Assembly: GCA_036346375.1 (NCBI GenBank)
Contig: CM070514.1
Coordinates: 17,140,463 to 17,204,462, forward strand
Source of the DNA: Guadua angustifolia
Taxonomy: Eukaryota > Streptophyta > Magnoliopsida > Poales > Poaceae
Length of the DNA: 64,000 bases
Direction of reading: 5' to 3'
The notes below the pieces were generated by a model. It worked only from the letters and a program-made list of their open reading frames with translations. It was not told the origin of the DNA and searched no databases. The position numbers and the translations under genes were made by a program. Below are positions 24,060-36,300 of the stretch, piece by piece; the stretch's first letter is position 1, and every line of letters begins with the position of its first letter.

Positions 24060-24242
24060 AATGGTCAGAGGTACCAATCACCTTTGACTAGTCAGATCAC
24101 CCATCTGCGTTCCGCATCCAAGGCGATGCCCCATGGTGGTCGAGCCCACCATTGTGAACATTAAGGTTGCTCAAACCATGGTCGATGGAGGAAGCTCGTT
24201 GAACCTCATCTTCGCAAAGATGCTGCAGAACACGGGGATTCC
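24060..24242 (+). pseudogene. Element D protease, N-terminal part
   Basis: The catalytic motif VDGGSSLNLIF starts at 24181, with the Asp codon at 24184. Tat-type proteases have D-G/T-G-S-S-L-N here. The frame continues to NTGIP at 24242, where element A is inserted, and resumes in phase at 36525. Confidence 0.75.
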
Positions 24243-27200
24243 TGTAACAGCTCGATTTTCGTTAATCCGGTAAGTAAGGCTTGTCGCGCTAACATCTTCC
24301 ATAATGTCGTTACATCCTTATTTAATGATAATCATACAAGTGTTAGGACATTCATCTTGCATAAAGAGGGAGTAGCAAAACCCTAAACATCATTTTCCAA
24401 ACTGCACACATGTTATTTTGCCTTAGTCATTGACATGTGGGCCATATGCATATGAGAGAGGAGTGAAGGCTGCACATACCTACCCTACTAGTTGCTACAT
24501 TACTCACCCCTACCTATGTACATGACAAGTCAATGACACATGGGACCTACCTTTGCATAGAAAATTGTGGACTGCACATCTTTTCCATGTCTTTTCTCAC
24601 TTCAACCACCCATACCCACTCTTCCACCTACTCTATGACATGTGGGACCTAGCCCCACATGTAAGGCATGAGTGGGCAGCCTATATAAGGTCTCAACCTT
24701 GGTTTCTTCTCCCCTTTCCTGCTCATTTGCTTAGCTCAAGAACAGAAAAACAGCAAGGTGTTCTTCTCCTTCTTGCCATTTCTCCCCACAAATCCCTCCA
24801 AACTTGAGTTTTGGTTTGTGCATGTTGCACCCCTTGAAGCTAAGATCAAGAGCTTCAAATCCATCCAAATGGATTCTTGAGGAACCAAGTTTTGGGTGAG
24901 TGGCAACCAATTTCATTTCTTCCATGTTCTGAAATTTTGGCTATTGAAGCTCATTTCTTCCTTCTCCATGGGATCCATTATCACACTTGAATCGGGTGGC
25001 GCATGTCATATGGAAGCCGGAAGAGGAGGGCTAGTTGTAGTTGCAAGCTCGAGCAAGCGAAGGCATTGCCGTCTACGTGAGCTAGGAGGAGGTGAACCGT
25101 GAAGAATCGTTATTGTGACATTTTCATCATCCACTCGCCGAAACCAACATCCACTAAGTACACAAGCAACCCTAGTGTGGTAAGAATCTACCTAGCCCAT
25201 CCTTAAAACCCTAGACCTTTCCTTTGAAATGTAGATGGCAAATAGGCAAACAAGCTGCTTTGAAGCAGAGACGCCCAGCTCGGATAGTCCGAGGTTTAGC
25301 TCGGACATTCGAACTATTCGGATATTCGAATGGTATTTGAGATGGTCGAATAGAACGATATGGCGTGGCCGAGAGGGCCTGCTCGGACATTCGAGGTAGC
25401 GTTCGGATACTCGAAACTACCTTGGATACTCGAACCAAATTGCGGATAGTCAGAATGGAATTTCACTTCATCCGAGAGGTCCACTCGGACGGTCAAGTGA
25501 AACTCGGATACTCGAACATAATTCAATAAAAGCTTTAAGACTTGAACTTTTAGCATAAAAACTCAATTAGTACTTTCATATTATGACTAGTGCTACACAT
25601 CATGAGCATTTCATGCATCTTTTCATCATGTGCACCATTTGAATTCTTGATTTGGTGTTTATTGAATTGGATTTTCTCGTTAGGTGTTGGCGTTTGGAGG
25701 GCACTCCGAATGCGACTACGCTTTGAAGTCAGAAACGAGCAGCAAGGCACTATCTTACTCCTTGACCATGATTGCTCCTACTATTTGCAACTTACATCTT
25801 TGGAATTATTTTATCAATTGCATGCTTACTTTCAATTACAATTATGATTGGGTAGAATTCTTAGCTATTACCATGTTGTGTGTTATACCCTTAGCATGTT
25901 CACTCCATGTTCCATTGTAGCCCTAAGTGGTTGGTTTATTATTATATATGGGTTAGTTCAATTGCTTAGCCATGCTTAGATCACCGTTAGAAACCGCGAT
26001 AGATGGATTTAGTCCATCGATCGCAATGATCAAGATTTATTATTACGATGATGATGTTTTTAATTGATGTTTAATGAGTAGAGATATTGGTTAAGGACCT
26101 AAGGTTAAATCTGGTGGCGTCTCTTTGAGTAACTATCGTGCGAACCACACGCCGTTTATGGGACCGGCGTAACCAAGTACTTATGTATGACTAGGTTATG
26201 TAAACCATGTGCCACGCCGAATTCCTTGGGCTTAGTGGGCGTCAAGGAATGACCGCGAATTCCCTAGGCTTAGTGGAGTGCGGGGAATGTCCTCGGAGTC
26301 CCTCGAACTTTGTTGAGTTGGGGATGTCCAACAACGGGTGTACTCCTTGATCCACACACACCGAGCACCTTCGGGCACGCGGGATCGAGGGTCACGATCA
26401 TCCGGATGGTTTAGATACACTACCATGCATCTTTGGAAAATGGTTTGTCACGTTTCACCTCGGCCAACACATCTAAGGAAATGTGTTAATAGCTTGGCTT
26501 ACGAGTGTGGCGTGTCATGTGGGTAAAGTCGTACCTCTGCGAGTTTAAACTATTGAATAGCGCGTCCATGGTTAGGGCGATCTCTCGATTTGTCAATCCT
26601 CGGGCGAGTATTAAGGACTTGGTAAGAATGGGATGGGAGTGGGAAAATAGACACAAGTATTGAAGTACTTGTGTGTGTGTAATTGAACATGGCGATGGAA
26701 CTCATGGTTAGGAGAATGCTTGAAGGCATGATATGAATTAATTGAACATGAGCGATGGAACTCATGGTTCGGAGAATGCTTGAAGGCATGATATGAATGT
26801 GATTATGATGATGTTATATTATGTACTAGACTTTGCAAATGTTTACTAAATGCAAATCTTTCAATCTATACTTGCTTATGATTTATCTCAAATATTGCTT
26901 TATGCTGAAATTGCCATTATGCCTTCCTTTGATGTAGCAACCACATGTAGTTAGAAATCAACATGCAATGTATATTATTGTCGAGTACACTCTTTGTACT
27001 CAATCGGATTGTCCACTTGCTGCGGTGAGGATGAGGCCTTTGCCGGGGACTTTCTGAGGCGATTTCGACAATGCTAACGTTTAGTCGCCGTTCTTGCCCG
27101 ATTGGTTGCACGAGGTTTGGGGGCATGCCATGCTGGCCCTTTTTTTGTTTATCTTGTGATTTCGCTGCTACTTGATGTAATAACTTTAAATATGTCGTTA

Positions 27201-27413
27201 TGGACAGCAGTCCTACTTTTGGTATGTAATAACGTTTATGCTTCCGCTAATTATGTATGTGTTGTGATGTCAAGCTGTTGGATGAGAATGCTCGTGTTGG
27301 CGAACTATCACAGGACCAACACGGGTATAATCACGGGGCCCGAGGTTCCCTTGATTCACTTGAGATATGCCACGCGTTGGGTGAATCGGTGGAGTCCGGG
27401 ACGGTTCCCCATG
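24243..27413 (+). repeat. 5' LTR of element A
   Basis: A 3,171-bp direct repeat of 33324-36519. It starts TGTAACAGC; the end CCCCATG corresponds to CCCCACA in the other copy. It contains a TATA box at 24682-24689, a block rich in CGGAnnnTCCG (25265-25520), tandem hairpins (26221-26310), a duplicated 60-bp unit (26681-26799) and an 8-bp terminal hairpin (27293-27323). ORFs inside it are fortuitous. Confidence 0.93.
24682..24689 (+). promoter_or_regulatory. TATA box of element A LTR
   Basis: TATATAAG lies about 440 bases into the LTR and is conserved in the 3' LTR (33761-33768) and, as TATATAAG on the minus strand, in the solo LTR near 41337-41330. It implies a short U3 and a very long R-U5 of more than 2.6 kb. 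Confidence 0.65.
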
Positions 27414-27417
27414 AGCT

Positions 27418-27430
27418 TGGTATCGAGCCA
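27418..27430 (+). other. Primer-binding site of element A
   Basis: TGGTATCGAGCCA lies 4 nt after the LTR. It is close to the initiator-Met tRNA complement TGGTATCAGAGC. The same motif and the same 4-nt spacing occur in element B. Confidence 0.75.
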
Positions 27431-27635
27431 TCTTGTTGTAGGTTAGAACGGCCATACTACGACTAGTAGAAGATGTTTTGAGTCAAAAATTATTTTGCTA
27501 TCAAATAATTTCAGAACTGATAACATTGTGTGATTCCTTTATTTCTTACCCCTCTTAGTTCTGTATCTTACCCTTATGTTCATTTGGTTATGCAAATGAG
27601 TTTCTAACTCCTCTTATCCTTTCCAACATAATGAG

Positions 27636-28438
27636 ATGAGTTTTGGGCCATTGGTTTTAGTCACCATATTTGAAGATGTGGAGGGCTATCCTTCCCTCCT
27701 GAGGGATATGCTGTGGAGAGCTAATTTCACATATGCATCGGAGTATGCGGTTTATGGTCATGCCATAGGACCCGGATTGAAGACCTACACTGCCACGGTT
27801 CATATCATTGCTAGGATGGTGACGGGGAGCATTCCTATCACTTTCAGCGAGGGACATTCGTAGGAATGGCTATCCAAGAGGTGGCGTATGTTGCCATGTG
27901 CCATCTCCGCCATGACTTGTGGGAGCTGACTTTACCTCCGTATCAATATTTCCCTCAACGAGGATCAGCGATGAAGTCAACAGTGTTGCTAAAATCGAGA
28001 TGGGAGAAGACTCTTCGTTCGCCGGCTTGTCGGGCTTGGTCCGTGCCTTGGATCGGGCTAATCGTTGCCTTGTCCATTAGCTGTGGGAGACTTCGTGCCC
28101 GCCTTCATGAGGCACAAGGGCACCTTCACCAATTTGTCCAGATTAACTTGGTGCCAAGGGCGTATTGTATGGGACGCAACTCCACGGCGCCACGACGTAG
28201 CCCCACGCTTTCGGTTTCGCATGTGTCGGGGATAGAGACTGAGGACGTTGTGTCCAACACCACGCGCATCAATTCGGGAGGTGTGATGCGTCGGCATGCC
28301 CGGGAATCTCCGGGGGTACCTAGGTTCTATATAGGATCACCACAGCGTCTCACTAACCCCTTGGACTCCGAAGACACCGGATCTCCGGGATACCATCTTT
28401 TGGATGTGTTTCCCCATGGATTCCTTAGAGACATTTGA
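27636..28438 (+). pseudogene. Element A orf0 (accessory ORF before gag), frameshifted
   Basis: Two overlapping-frame pieces (27636-27863, 75 codons; 27866-28438, 190 codons) form one protein broken by an indel near 27850. The first has FEDVEGYPSLLRDMLWR and GPGLKTYTATVHI. The second has AIQEVAYVAMCHLRHDLWE and an arginine-rich C-terminal part. I recognise the pattern from rice 'hypothetical' proteins associated with RIRE-type elements (an orf0 upstream of gag); its function is unknown. The same position in element B holds a diverged homologue (shared IQE-x-A-x-V-A block). The flanks 27431-27635 and 28439-28789 are non-coding leader. Confidence 0.65.
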
Positions 28439-28789
28439 GTTGTCCCGATCAAGCTCATCATGGAGGGCAAGGAGAGATGAGCTGAACTGATTTAATTGAT
28501 GTAATAGACTATCGTATGACCCTATGCTAGCTCTTATATATTTGGACTCGTCATCTTTAGCTATTGCTTTTGGTTAAGAACTTGTGCTATTGTATCGAAA
28601 CCTTGTTATTTGCTCTCATGGATGATGTTGTGGCTCAAGAACCTTTTTATATTGATGTCTTTTGGAGTTGGTGCATGTTTTCTTGCTGCATACATGTAGA
28701 GTTTTAGTTGTGTGATTTGCTGTCCGGATATCTTTAAATTCAGCGTTGTTGTGGCTCTCCTGTTACTTGTTGCTAATTTGGCTTCGGCA

Positions 28790-30085
28790 ACAGATGACGG
28801 GAGTTACCACTCATTCCCAAGCTCAGCGTGAGGCGAGGCCGCCATCCACCGGCTCCCAAGCGACTGAGGATCCGACTCAGGGGGTCACTCATAACCACCC
28901 GGAGTCCTCGCATCACCAAAATCAGCACCCCGCTCGCGTGGAGGAGGAACTTCCACCCCCTCCTACCATGGCTCAAGTCCTTGCTCTAATTGAGCAAAAC
29001 AGGCAAGATCAAACCTTGATCTTGCAGCAGATCACCCGTAACATGGCCCCTGCACGACCCCTTTTCGAGGCGAGAGGGCAGACATCACGCCGCCGGCCGG
29101 ACTTGGCGAGTTTCTCCGCACGCAGCCGCCAACATTCTCCCGTGCTGCGGATCCACTCGAGGCCGATGATTGGCTTCGGACTATTGAGCGCAAGCTGGCC
29201 ATCGCTCAATGCCCGGACCATGAGAAGGTCCTTTTGCCGCATCAACTCGATGGAGCAGCGTGCGCATGGTGGGACAGTTTTACCGCCATGCAACCCGCCG
29301 ATCATACCATCACGTGGGCGGAGTTTCGCGCGGCTTTCCGCGAGGCTCATGTTCCCACAGGCGTTATGGCAAGGAAGAAGCGTGAGTTTCTCGCATTGAA
29401 GCAAGGTGGCAAGACCGTCATGGATTATCTTCACGAGTTCAACTATTTGGCTCGTTATGCCCCAGACGAAATCTCCACCGATGAGCGCAAGCAAGAGCGC
29501 TTCATGGAGGGACTTTCGGAGGAGTTGCAGCTAGAGCTCGCTGCTCACGACTTCTGAAATTTCCAGCACTTGGTCCACAAGGCTATAGTGGTGGAAGAGA
29601 AGTGGGGAAAATTGGAGGATTCGCGCAAACGCAAACGAGCTGCACAAAATTCAGCAAGTGGCAACTTGCAGCCGCCACGCATGGTGCGCCCATCCTTTCC
29701 AAGCTATCAAGCTCCGGCACCACCGAGACCTCCAACATTCGTTGCTCGCCCACCGCAGCCAAGTCTTCCACCAACTGTAGGTGGAAATCAGCAAGGAGCC
29801 AGCACTCAAGCTCGTCCAATTCTTGTTTGCTTCCAGTGCAAACAGCCAGGGCACTTTGCACGCCAATGCCCACAAAAGAACCAAGCAACGTCGGGGATTC
29901 GACCCACTATTACACCGGGGGCAGCAACACCTTCACCTCGACCAATGCCTCCAAGAACCGCATCAACCCCACCACGTGGTCGCATCAACCATGTATTCGC
30001 GAAGAAGCTCGAGAATCTTGGGAAGTGGTGTTGGGTGCGCTTTCAAATCAACTCACACCCGACTCTCAGTATTATTCGATTCTGA
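28790..30085 (+). pseudogene. gag: Element A gag
   Basis: Chromovirus Gag. The frame opens near 28794 (MTGVTTHSQ), with a Q-rich N-terminus to about 29090. After a frameshift it reads PLEADDWLRTIERKLAIAQC and AWWDSF, EFRAAFREAHVP and YLARYAPDE, the retrotrans_gag core. A TGA at 29555 interrupts DF-NFQ. The zinc knuckle CFQCKQPGHFARQC is complete (C-x2-C-x4-H-x4-C, 29828-29869). The nucleic-acid-binding part is therefore intact while the capsid part is broken. Confidence 0.85.
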
Positions 30086-30118
30086 GCATCTCATTCATTT
30101 ATTAAAGAGAAGTTTGCT

Positions 30119-30523
30119 ATGCATCATGAGTTCCCTATACAACCTATGCATCCACCACTTCTCATTAAAACCCCGGGATCGGAATTAAGGACCGATCGAA
30201 TCTGCCGGGAAGTAAAGATTGAAGTCAATAGGGTAGAGTTCCTAGCTGATTTGATCATAATTAAGACGGAAGGGATTGAAGTTATTCTTGGGATGGATTG
30301 GCTATCCAAGCACCAAGGATGCATCAATTGTGCAAGCAGATCTATTTCACTTACCAGCATAGCGGCAAACAAGTCGTGTTTGCGTCAAGTCGATTATGCT
30401 CACCTTTATGCCTTGAAGGGTGAACCATTCCTTGGAATAAGTAGCATACCAGTGGTATGTGATTACCCGGATGTATTTCCAGAAGAGTTGCCGGGGATGC
30501 CACCCGACCGGAGGTTGAGTTAA
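30119..30523 (+). pseudogene. Element A protease (C-terminal part)
   Basis: The frame has IIIKTEGIEVILGMDWLSKH, the conserved end of chromovirus proteases, then the linker DVFPEELPGMPPDR into RT. The upstream D-S/T-G active-site segment is not readable in this frame (30060-30118). A TAA at 30522 separates this frame from RT. Confidence 0.75.
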
Positions 30524-31760
30524 ATCATTGAGCTTTTACGGAGCGGCCCGATATCAAAGCGACCTTACCGTATGCCTCCTAATGAGTTGATTGAGTTGAA
30601 GAAACAACTTACGGAGCTGCAAGAGAAGGGTTTCATCATGAGCTCCTCACCTTGGGGATGCCCGGTGATATTTGTGAAGAAGAAGGATGATAGTTTGCGG
30701 ATGTGTGTTGATTATCGTCCATTGAATGCAGTCACGGTCAAGAACAAGTATCCACTTCCGCGGATCGATGATTTGTTCGACCAAATGACTGGAGCCTGTA
30801 TCTTCTCCAAGATTGACTTGAGATTAGGCTACCATCAAATCAAGATCAGATCTGGAGACATTCTAAAAACGGCATTCTCCACCCGTTATGGTCTATATGA
30901 GTATCTTTGTTATGTCTTCGGTTTGACCAATGCGGCATATTTCATGAGCCTTATGAATTCGGTTTTCATGGAATATCTCGACAAGTTCGTTGTCATCTTC
31001 ATCGATGATATTCTGATTTACTCCAAGTCGGAAGAGAAGCATGAAGTACACCTTCGGGAAGTCTTGGAAAAGCTACGAGAGCACCAACTCTACGCAAAAT
31101 TCAGCAAGTGTGAATTCTGGCTAAAGGAGGTTGCCTTCTTGGGCCATGTGTTATCAAAAGCGGAGTTGCGGTTGATCCCAAACAAGATCTGAACGGTACT
31201 TGATTGGGAGCACCTAAGAACATCACGGATATTGAAGTTTTCTCGGGTTCGCGGGTTATTACCGCCGATTAGTGAGAACTTCTCCAAAATCATGCCACCG
31301 AATCGAACTTTTGAAGAAGGAGAACAAGTTCGTATGGTCGTGAGAATGTGAGGCAAGCTTTCAATTGTTGAAGGTTCGCTGACCCTTGACTGTCTTAGTC
31401 CCTGCGGATATTCACAAGGGCTTCGACATCTATTGCGATGCATCCGCCTCGGTGGGTTGCGTACTCATGCAAGGAGGCGAGTTGTGGCCTATGCATCGAG
31501 GCAATTGAGACCCCATGAGTTGAATTACCCCACCCATGACTTAGAGTGGCAGCGGTGGTACATGCTCTAAAAATCTGGCGACATTTCCTCATCCAGAACG
31601 TTGTGAAGTTTACACCGATCACAAGAGCACGAAGTATATTTTTACTCAAGCCGATCTGAACTTGAGGCAAAGGAGGTGGCTCGAATTGATCAAAGACTAT
31701 GATATGGGACTCCATTATCATCTGGAAAGGCCAATATTGTTGCCGATGCTCGAGGCGAAA
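30524..31760 (+). pseudogene. pol: Element A reverse transcriptase and RNase H
   Basis: The RT frame 30572-31192 carries GFIMSSSPWGCPVIFVKKKD, RMCVDYRPLN, KIDLRLGYHQIKI, AFSTRYGLYEY and the catalytic FIDD (30998-31009), then FLGHVLS. The frame breaks after LIPNKI at 31192. RNase H continues in other frames: VASRQLRPHE-type text near 31490-31510, and TDHKS.KYIFTQ with LRQRRWLELIKDYD at 31615-31705. The RT core is uninterrupted for 206 codons; the RNase H has several indels. Confidence 0.88.
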
Positions 31761-33283
31761 GTCTCAATGCAATCGTCTTTTCGAGAGAACCGAATCGGAC
31801 GCCATATGCACCGAATTTCGAAAGCTCAATCTAGAAGTGGTTAAGAAGGGATTCCTTGCTGTCATGGAAGTCAAATCTAATCTCTTAGACCAAATCAAAG
31901 AGGCTCAAAAGACAGACAAGGGCATAGCACTCATCCGAGCCCGCATCAAGCAAGGCAAGGCCAATTGTTTCACCGAGGACCCACAAGGTGTCTTATGGTT
32001 TGACAAACGGCTAGTGGTGCCAAATTGTAAGAAATTGAAGGCACTAATTCTTAATGAGGCTCACAATTCCACATTCTCCATTCATCCCGGGAGTACGAAA
32101 ATGTATCAAGATCTTAAGCCAAGACTTTGGTGGACCCGGATGAAACGAGATTGCGATATGTCACCGAAAGTCGGCGTATGTTAGCGGGTGAAAGCCGACC
32201 ATTTGCGTGCAGCAGCACACTTCAACCCTGCCCATTCCTATGTGGAAGTGGGAAGAGATTGGTATGGATTTCATCACGGGTTGCCCAAGATGCAAAAGGG
32301 TTTCGATTCCATATGGGTGTCGTTGACCGATTGACCAAGGCGCTCATTTTCTTCTGTCAAGGCGATAGATCAAATGAGCAAGTTAAGCGGAATTATATCT
32401 TAATCGAGTTGTGTCTCTTCATGGTGTTCCCAAAAGGATTGTCTCGGATCGAGGTACTCAATTCACCTCGCATTTTTGGCAATGCCTCCACAAGGCCATG
32501 GGGACTCAACTCTCTTTCAAAGACCGCGTATCATCCTCAAAGCGATGGACAAACCGAGCGAGTAAACCAAGTTCTTGAGGATATGCTTAGGGCTTGTGCC
32601 CTTACCTACGGCAAGCTGGAGAAATGCCTGCCTTTCGCAGAGTTCTCCTACAACAATAGCTATCAAGCTAGCCTTCAAATGAGTCCATTCGAGGCTCTCT
32701 ATGGGAGATCTTGCAGAACTCCACTTCACTGGTCTGAGTCTCGAGAGAGACCACTCTTTGGTCCCGAACTAGTCGCCAAGCGGAAGAACAAGTTCGATTT
32801 ATTCGAGCAGTTGCGGACAGCGCGATCTCGTCAAAAGAGCTACGCTGATCGTCGCCGCCGTGAACTCAAATTTGAAGTTGGTGATCACGTCTATCTCAAG
32901 GTTTCACCAATGAAAGGTGTTCGTCGGTTTCAAGTGAAGGGAAAGCTATCCCTCGTTATATCGGACCTTTCGAATTTTAGCAAGGCGAGGAGCAATGGCA
33001 TATCAATTGGAGCTTCCATCTTCACTAGCCGATATACATGATGTCTTTCATGTCTCTCAATTGAAGAAATGTCTCCGTGTCCCAACGAAGCCACAGTGGG
33101 ACACCCTCGATTTACAACCCGATCTTTCCTACAAGGAGCGACCTATTTGTATTCTCGGCGAGAGGGCGTGTTACAAAACCACACCATCAAATTCTTTAAA
33201 GTTCAATGGAGTAATCATACCCCGACGAAGCCACATGGGGCGTGAGGACCATCTTCAAGCGAATACCCTACCTCTTCAATGAA
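31761..33283 (+). pseudogene. Element A integrase with chromodomain-like C-terminus
   Basis: The zinc-binding start is seen as EAHNSTFSIHPGSTKMYQD (32060-32115), after which the C-x2-C pair is lost to a frameshift near 32160. The core is readable in two frames; the catalytic Glu is in SDGQTERVNQ near 32540, and the conserved YNNSYQASLQMSPFEALYGR follows. The tail has FHVSQLKKCLR (33050) and a degenerate chromodomain-like end. The family places a chromodomain here; the SNH-x-EEEATWE core is not intact. Confidence 0.82.
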
Positions 33284-33310
33284 GCGGTGTAATCTCGAGG
33301 CGAGATTCTT

Positions 33311-33323
33311 TTAAGGGGAGGCT
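33311..33323 (+). other. Polypurine tract of element A
   Basis: TTAAGGGGAGGCT directly precedes the 3' LTR, as expected for plus-strand priming in Tekay-type elements. Confidence 0.8.
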
Positions 33324-36300
33324 TGTAATGTACTCGATTTTCGTTAATCCGGTAAGTAAGGCTTGTCGCTAACATCTTCCATAATGTCGTTACATTCTTA
33401 TTTAATGATAATCATACAAGTGTTAGGACATTCATCTTGCATAAAGAGGAGTAGCAAAACCCTAAACATCATTTTTCAAACTGCACACATGTTATTTTGC
33501 CTTAGTCATTGACATGTGGGCCATATGCATATGAGAGAGGAGTGAAGGCTGCACATACCTACCCTACTAGTTGCTACATTACTCACCCCTACCTATGTAC
33601 ATGACAAGTCAATGACACATGGGACCTACCTTTGCATAGAAAATTGTGGACTGCACATCTTTTCCATGTCTTTTCTCACTTCAACCACCCATACCCACTC
33701 TTCCACCTACTCTATGACATGTGGGACCTAGCCCCACATGTAAGGCATGAGTGGGCAGCCTATATAAGGTCTCAACCTTGGTTTCTTCTCCCCTTTCCTG
33801 CTCATTTGCTCAGCTCAAGAACAGAAAAACAGCAAGGTGTTCTTCTCCACTCTTGCCATTTCTCCCCCACAAATCCCCTCCAAACTTGAGTTTTGGTTTG
33901 TGCATGTTGCACCCCCTTGAAGCCAAGATCAAGAGCTTCAAATCCATCCAAATGGATTCTTGAGGAACCAAGTTTTGGGTGAGTGGCAACCAATTTCATT
34001 TCTTCCATGTTCTGAAATTTTGGCTATTGAAGCTCATTTCTTCCTTCTCCATGGGATCCATTATCACACTTGAATCGGGTGGCGCATGTCATATGGAAGC
34101 CGGAAGAGGAGGGCTAGTTGTAGTTGCAAGCTCGAGCAAGCGAAGGCATTGCCGTCTACGTGAGCTAGGAGGAGGTGAACCGTGAAGAACCGGCATTGTG
34201 ACATTTTCATCATCCACTCGCCGAAACCAACATCCACTAAGTACACAAGCAACCCTAGTGTGGTAAGAATCTACCCTAGCCCATCCCCTTAAAACCCTAG
34301 ACCTTTCCTTTGAAATGTAGATGGCAAATAGGCAAACAACTGCTTTGAAACAGAGACACCTAGCTCGGATAGTCCGAGGTTTAGCTCGGACATTCCGAAC
34401 TATTCGGATATTCGAATGGTATTTTGGATGGTCGAATAGAACTGATATGGCGTGACCGAGAGGGCTCGCTTTCGGACATTCGAGGTAACGTTCGGATACT
34501 CCGAAACTACCTTCGGATACTCCGAACCAAATTGCGGATAGTCCGAATGGAATTTCACTTCATACCGAGAGGGTCCACTCGGACAGTCCGAAGTGAAACT
34601 CGGATACTCCGAACATAATTCAATAAAAGCTTTAAGACTTGAACTTTTAACGCAAAAACTCAATTAGTACTTTCATATTATGACTAGTGCTACACATCAT
34701 GAGCATTTCATGCATCTTTTCATCATGTGCACCATTTGAATTCTTGATTTGGTGTTTATTGAATTGGATTTTCTCGTTAGGTGTTGGCGTTTGGAGGGCA
34801 CTCCGAGTGCGACTACGCTTTGAAGTCAAAACGAGCAACAAGGCACTATCTTACTCCTTGACCATGATTGCTCCTACTATTTGCAACTTACATCTTTGGA
34901 ATTATTTTATCAATTGCATGCTTACTTTCAATTACAATTATGATTGGGTAGAATTCTTAGCTATTACCATGTTGTGTGTTATACCCTTAGCATGTTCACT
35001 CCATGTTCCATTGTCGCCCTAAGTGGTTGGTTTATTATTATATATGGGTTCGTTCGAATTGCTTAGCCATGCTTAGATCACCGTTAGAAACCGCGATAGA
35101 TGGATTTAGTCCATCGGTCACAATGATCAAGATTTATTATTATGATGATGATGTTTTTAATTGATGTTTAATGAGTAGAGATATTGGTTAAGGACCCTAA
35201 GGATTAAATCTGGTGGCGTCTCTTTGAGTAACTATCGTATAACCACACGCCGTTTATGGGACCGGCGTAACCAAGTACTTATGTATGACTAGGTTATGTA
35301 AACCATGTGCACGCCGAATTCCTTGGGCTTAGTGGAGCATCAAGGAATGATCGCCGAATTCCCCAGGCTTAGTGGAGTGCGGGGAATGTCCTCGAGTCCC
35401 TCGAACTTTGTTGAGTTGGGGATGTCCAACAATGGGTGTACTCCTTGATCCACACACACCGAACCTTTCGGGCACGCGGGATCGAGGGTCACAGTCATCC
35501 GGATGGTTTAGATACACTACCATGCATACTGGAAAATGGTTTGTCACGTTTCACCTCGGCCGACACATCTAAGGAAATGTGTTAATAGCTTGGCTTACGA
35601 GTGTGGCGTGTCATGTGGGTAAAGTCGTACCTCTGCAGAGTTTAAACTATTCGAATAGCCGCGTCCGCGGTTAAGGGCGATCTCTCGATTTGTCAGTCAC
35701 TGGGCGAGTATTGAGGACTTGGTAAGAATGGGATGGGAGTGGGAGAATAGACACAAGTATTGAAGTACTTGTGTGTGTGTAATTGAACATGAGCGATGGA
35801 ACTCATGGTTCGGAGAATGCTTGAAGGCATGATATGAATTAATTGAACATGAGCGATGGAACTCATGGTTCGGAGAATGCTTGAAGGCATGATATGAATG
35901 TGATTATGATGATGTTATATTATGTACTAGACTTTGCAAATGTTTACTAAATGCAAATCTTTCAATCTATACTTGCTTATGATTTATCTCAAATATTGCT
36001 TTATGCTGAAATTGCCATTATGCCTTCCTTTGATGTAGCAACCACATGTAGTTAGAAATCAACATGCAATGTATATTATTGTGCGAGTACACTTTTTGTA
36101 CTCAATCGGATTGTCCACTTGCTGCGGTGAGGATGAGGCCTCGCCGGGGACTTTCTGGGCGATTTCGACAATGCTAACGTTTAGTCGCCGTTCTTGCCCA
36201 GCTTGGTTGCACGAGGGTTTGGGGGCATGCCATGCTGGCCCTTTTTTTGTTTATCTTGTGATTTCCGCTGCTACTTGATGTAATAACTTTAAATATGTCG

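Noticed and set aside
24553..24807. 84-codon frame repeated at 33632
   Set aside because: Repeated only because both lie in the two LTRs of element A; no protein motif, and the frame differs at its end between copies.
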